Positions 61,523 to 64,000 of a DNA stretch of 64,000 nt are shown piece by piece. The notes beneath the pieces were generated by a model. It saw only the letters and a list, made by a program, of their open reading frames with translations. It had not been told where the DNA came from and searched no databases. Position 1 is the stretch's first letter, and each line of letters starts with the position of its first letter. Position numbers and translations under genes: made by a program. Origin of the DNA: an uncultured Erythrobacter sp. (GTDB lineage Bacteria > Pseudomonadota > Alphaproteobacteria > Sphingomonadales > Sphingomonadaceae); the NCBI GenBank assembly GCA_947502305.1, contig CANMZA010000001.1:1488001-1552000 (forward strand), written 5' to 3'.

Positions 61523-62256
61523 CAAATGTGCCCGCCACGCAGTTAAAATCTCGCGCGATTGTGCGCCTTTCCCCAACCGATCCGGCAGAAGATTTAACCG
61601 GGTTCCTGCAAGGTCTGGTGACCAATGATGTGGCCGGAAAGCTGCCGGTCTATGCCGCCTTACTCTCGGCGCAGGGCAAGGCGATGTTCGACTTTTTTGT
61701 GTGGGCTGGCGCGGCGGGCGCTGTGCTGCTCGATTGCGAAGCAGAGCATGCCGATGAATTGGCGAAAAGATTGTCGCTCTACCGGTTGAGGCGTAAAATC
61801 GAGATTGTCTGCGATGACAATTTGACCGTGCATTGGGCCGCAGAGCCACACAAAGATGGTGCGACCGATCCGCGCTTGCCGCAGCTTGGTAGCCGCTGGA
61901 TTGCCCCTGACGAGGCAGGCAGCGCTGACGCGGCCTATCTCGCGCACCGCCTATCACTTGGCGTTCCAGAGGGACGCGCCGAATTGGGCGATATCCTGTG
62001 GCTCGAAACCAATGCGGTGGAATTGAACGGAGTGAGTTTTGAGAAGGGCTGTTATATCGGCCAAGAAAACACTGCGCGGATGAATTGGCGGCAAAAGGTC
62101 AATCGCCGGTTGGTCGTGGCGCCGCTAGAGGCTTCTGACGAAAAGCGGCGCAAGGCTGCCTATCCCGATCTTGGAATGGCTGTCGATCATTTGCGGGTCG
62201 CGGACCTTGATCCCGCCGCCCTGCCCGATTGGCAGCGCGCTGGCCTGACTGACTAG
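61519..62256 (+). CDS. ygfZ: Folate-binding Fe-S assembly protein YgfZ
   Basis: 245 aa GcvT-like protein. The YgfZ signature KGCYIGQE (Lys176-Glu183, redox-active Cys178) is intact, followed by NTARMNWRQKVNRR. QGLVTNDV near residue 32 is another family mark. YgfZ helps repair or assemble certain Fe-S enzymes in a tetrahydrofolate-dependent way. GTG 61519 overlaps the ATP-grasp gene. The C-terminal beta-barrel is short. Confident assignment. Confidence 0.93.
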   Translation: MTNVPATQLKSRAIVRLSPTDPAEDLTGFLQGLVTNDVAGKLPVYAALLSAQGKAMFDFFVWAGAAGAVLLDCEAEHADELAKRLSLYRLRRKIEIVCDDNLTVHWAAEPHKDGATDPRLPQLGSRWIAPDEAGSADAAYLAHRLSLGVPEGRAELGDILWLETNAVELNGVSFEKGCYIGQENTARMNWRQKVNRRLVVAPLEASDEKRRKAAYPDLGMAVDHLRVADLDPAALPDWQRAGLTD

Positions 62257-62277
62257 CGCAACTGCGCAAATTTCCGA

Positions 62278-62874
62278 CTAGCTGCTATATTGCGCAGCCA
62301 TCGACGCTTCTAGATTGGCGGCGGCGCGATCGCGCGCCGTATCACGCGGCAGGCCCAACGATTTCGCCAGAGCGGCCCCGATCAATGCATCGCCCAGAGC
62401 CAATAGGACGAGGCTCAGCGTATCCTTATGGACATGCATGTCATCGCCGTCATGCTGCGCTTCGCCCGGCGCGATTTCATCGACCAATTCGTGAATGGTC
62501 GAGATAATCGGGTTGAGCGCGTCTTCATTGCCCGTCAGCAGCATCCAGCTGGTCAGTGCACCTGCCCCCTCCCGATCAAATGCATCAAACGCCAAATCCA
62601 CCACTTCGCGCGCAGAGCCCAGCCCCGCGCGGCTCGCATGGACGGCATCGATGATCGTCTCGCATACGGTGCGCGCCAAATGTTCTGCCAATGCCTTTTG
62701 CAGGCCAGAGGCAGAGCCGAAATGGTGGAGCAAATTGGCGTGAGTTCGCCCAATCCGCCCCGCAACCGCTTTGAGCGTCACCGATTGCGGGCCAGTCTCG
62801 ATCAGCAAGGCTCGCGCCGCCTCCAACGCTGTGCTGCGCGATTCCTCAGGGCTTAGTCTTTTTCGGCTTGTCAT
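62278..62874 (-). CDS. TetR-family regulator
   Basis: 198 aa. The N-terminal HTH (about 10-58: AARALLIETGPQSVTLKAVAGRIGRTHANLLHHFGS) is typical. The remainder is the helical ligand-binding/dimer domain. The neighbours (ygfZ convergent, GNAT on the same strand 69 bp upstream) give no clear target. ATG 62874 is used because it starts directly before the basic MTSRKRL; the frame extends to 62913. The C-terminal part is rich in acidic residues and His (EAQHDGDDMHVH). Confidence 0.9.
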   Translation of the reverse strand: MTSRKRLSPEESRSTALEAARALLIETGPQSVTLKAVAGRIGRTHANLLHHFGSASGLQKALAEHLARTVCETIIDAVHASRAGLGSAREVVDLAFDAFDREGAGALTSWMLLTGNEDALNPIISTIHELVDEIAPGEAQHDGDDMHVHKDTLSLVLLALGDALIGAALAKSLGLPRDTARDRAAANLEASMAAQYSS

Positions 62875-62943
62875 TATGCATCGATGAATAGCCGGAATGA
62901 ACGCAGCGAACAAGCAAACGCAAAGCGCTTCCCGACATGCCAG

Positions 62944-63525
62944 TTACGCCGCGCAGACACCCGCCCCCTCAGCAGCAGTCGTCGACGCAAACTTAGACCC
63001 AGGCACAATTTTGATCGCATATTCCGCCGTCGGTGCCATTTCACCGCGCCCGCATGAATGGCGATCCACGACACGCCCGGTCGCTTGAAAACCGAGCTTG
63101 GACAAAACCTTGCCCGATGCTGGATTATCGAGAAAATGCGATCCAATGACGCGGGTGTAACCAAGCGTTTGAGCAATCGTCAAAATTGCGCGCCCCGCTT
63201 CAGTGGCGAAACCCTGCCCCCAAAAGGGCCGCGCGATCCAATATCCCACCTCAACCGTTTTCGGATCGGCACCGTCTTCTGGTGGAGGCGGATCAATCCC
63301 GATGCAGCCAACAACCGCCGCATCACGGGCGCGGGTCACAAGAAAACGCGGGCAAAGCGGGTCAATAGGCAGAGCGGTGAATGCGCGCGCGTCTTGCTCT
63401 TCATAGGGCCAAGGCGCACTTGCCAAATTGCGCACGACGCCTTCATCGGCGATGCCGCTATGGACCCCGCGCCAATCCTCTGGCCAGATCGGTCTAAGCA
63501 GCAATCTTTCACTACGATGGAACAC
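62944..63525 (-). CDS. GNAT-family N-acetyltransferase (RimJ/RimL-like)
   Basis: 193 aa. The fold follows the RimJ/RimL-type GNAT pattern: SERLLLRPIWPEDW start, VGCIGIDPPP strand near 75, VGYWIARPFWGQGFATEAGRAIL (acetyl-CoA-binding motif A with GxGxA, near 95-117) and SHFLDNPASGKVLSKLGF near 130. Such enzymes acetylate N-termini, amino sugars or antibiotics; the substrate is unknown. rpmA lies upstream on the same strand, 216 bp away. Confidence 0.9.
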   Translation of the reverse strand: MFHRSERLLLRPIWPEDWRGVHSGIADEGVVRNLASAPWPYEEQDARAFTALPIDPLCPRFLVTRARDAAVVGCIGIDPPPPEDGADPKTVEVGYWIARPFWGQGFATEAGRAILTIAQTLGYTRVIGSHFLDNPASGKVLSKLGFQATGRVVDRHSCGRGEMAPTAEYAIKIVPGSKFASTTAAEGAGVCAA

Positions 63526-63629
63526 GAGTCATCCCTCTCTTGCCCGGCACCGCAATTATCCGCGATGCGTGACAATTTCATGGCCGCAAAACCGCAAATT
63601 CTGCGGACCGGTATGAGGGAGAGACGAGA

Positions 63630-63675
63630 AGAGGGAGATGGCTCCCCCAATGATTGGGGTGGCCCTTCTCCCTCT
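63630..63675 (-). terminator. Candidate terminator downstream of rpmA
   Basis: A compound hairpin. The outer stem AGAGGGAGA (63630-63638) pairs with TCTCCCTCT (63667-63675), and the inner stem CCCCAA (63645-63650) with TTGGGG (63654-63659). On the minus strand it ends rpmA transcription, followed by a pyrimidine-rich tail. The rest of 63526-63741 holds no gene. Confidence 0.55.
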
Positions 63676-63741
63676 ACGCTGCCGGTGTGTTAACCCGGCT
63701 TGGACCGCCCCGTGGACGATCCTTTTCTTGAATGCGTCCGT

Positions 63742-64000
63742 TTATTCTGCTGCTTCCGCAATCACGTCGACTGAGACGTATTTGCGGCCTAGCTTGCCTT
63801 TGTGGAATCGGACCACGCCATGATCGGTTGCGAACAAGGTGTGATCCTTGCCCATGCCGACATTGGTGCCAGGATAGAATTTGGTGCCGCGCTGACGCAC
63901 GAGAATGTTACCGCCGACCACGTCTTGGCCGCCGAATTTTTTCACACCAAGGCGCCGACCAACTGAGTCGCGACCGTTACGCGATGAACCGCCTGCTTTT
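63742..64000 (-). CDS. rpmA: 50S ribosomal protein L27, partial (5' end outside window)
   Basis: The window end cuts the gene near its start. The visible 85 residues run from the [23 protein letters not shown]-terminal arm through [15 protein letters not shown] and [15 protein letters not shown] to the natural stop at 63742. L27 reaches its basic N-terminal arm toward the peptidyl-transferase centre of the 50S subunit. Only about three residues (MAH) should be missing. rplU usually precedes rpmA and would lie beyond the window. Confidence 0.97.
   Translation of the reverse strand, partial: KAGGSSRNGRDSVGRRLGVKKFGGQDVVGGNILVRQRGTKFYPGTNVGMGKDHTLFATDHGVVRFHKGKLGRKYVSVDVIAEAAE

Overview
The window is a GC-rich stretch of an alphaproteobacterial chromosome. 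The gene content fits Sphingomonadales, most likely an Erythrobacter/Altererythrobacter-like genus: an aroQ-accB-accC cluster, a class I lysyl-tRNA synthetase, a plant/alphaproteobacterial-type gshA, a solo astD, paired DUF1800/DUF1501 genes, and a GNAT gene beside rpmA. This placement is inferred from gene content, not from a database search. No phage, insertion sequence, CRISPR array or rRNA operon was recognised. The window reads as core chromosome rich in signalling and cell-envelope genes.

Layout. 0-7 kb: a stand-alone BLUF photoreceptor, aroQ-accB-accC, a membrane protein with an ethylene-receptor-type sensor domain and a degenerate kinase (minus strand), NDH-2, a GFA-family Zn protein and an Lrp/AsnC regulator. 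7-17 kb: a large divergent histidine kinase, a polysaccharide deacetylase-like gene, tRNA-Ile2(CAU) and tRNA-Pro(UGG), a solo degenerate CheB-like protein, the DUF1800-DUF1501 pair and an exported M28 peptidase. 17-29 kb: three apparently active membrane GGDEF proteins and one degenerate GGDEF protein, ettA, a second M28 peptidase, a PNPOx-like protein, a very arginine-rich RcnB-family protein followed by a clear intrinsic terminator, a 2OG-Fe(II) oxygenase and lysS. 29-39 kb: TM2 and NTF2-like proteins, a DinG/XPD-type helicase overlapping a membrane-anchored AraC regulator, a sterol desaturase-family enzyme, SixA, soxR with a SoxR box facing a VOC-family gene, an SRAP protein, and ubiA with a small membrane protein. 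39-51 kb: rsmE, gshA with two tandem ABM-domain proteins, a di-heme peroxidase lipoprotein, an ICMT-like membrane methyltransferase, bamB with a YfgM-like gene, a glycosyltransferase with a hydrolase, and selO. 51-64 kb: a 1262-residue trimeric autotransporter adhesin with 309-bp and 42-bp internal repeats, astD, a lipoprotein, rarD, pyrC, an ATP-grasp protein with ygfZ, TetR, GNAT, and rpmA cut by the window end.

How the genes relate. Most are housekeeping: shikimate and fatty-acid precursors, translation, respiration/quinone, pyrimidines, outer-membrane assembly, glutathione/redox. Over these lies a dense set of sensory proteins: BLUF, ethylene-type receptor, histidine kinase, CheB-like, four GGDEF proteins and a membrane AraC. 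Several have kept their sensor or regulatory motifs while losing catalytic residues. The ethylene-type receptor lacks both the phospho-acceptor His and the N-box Asn. The CheB-like protein lacks the catalytic Ser and His. One GGDEF protein keeps the RxxD c-di-GMP inhibitory site but has no GGDEF motif. These, and the arginine-repeat RcnB protein, are the most novel items.

Where several start codons were possible, the start was chosen by Shine-Dalgarno (SD) position, paralogue alignment or signal-peptide placement, as stated in each entry.
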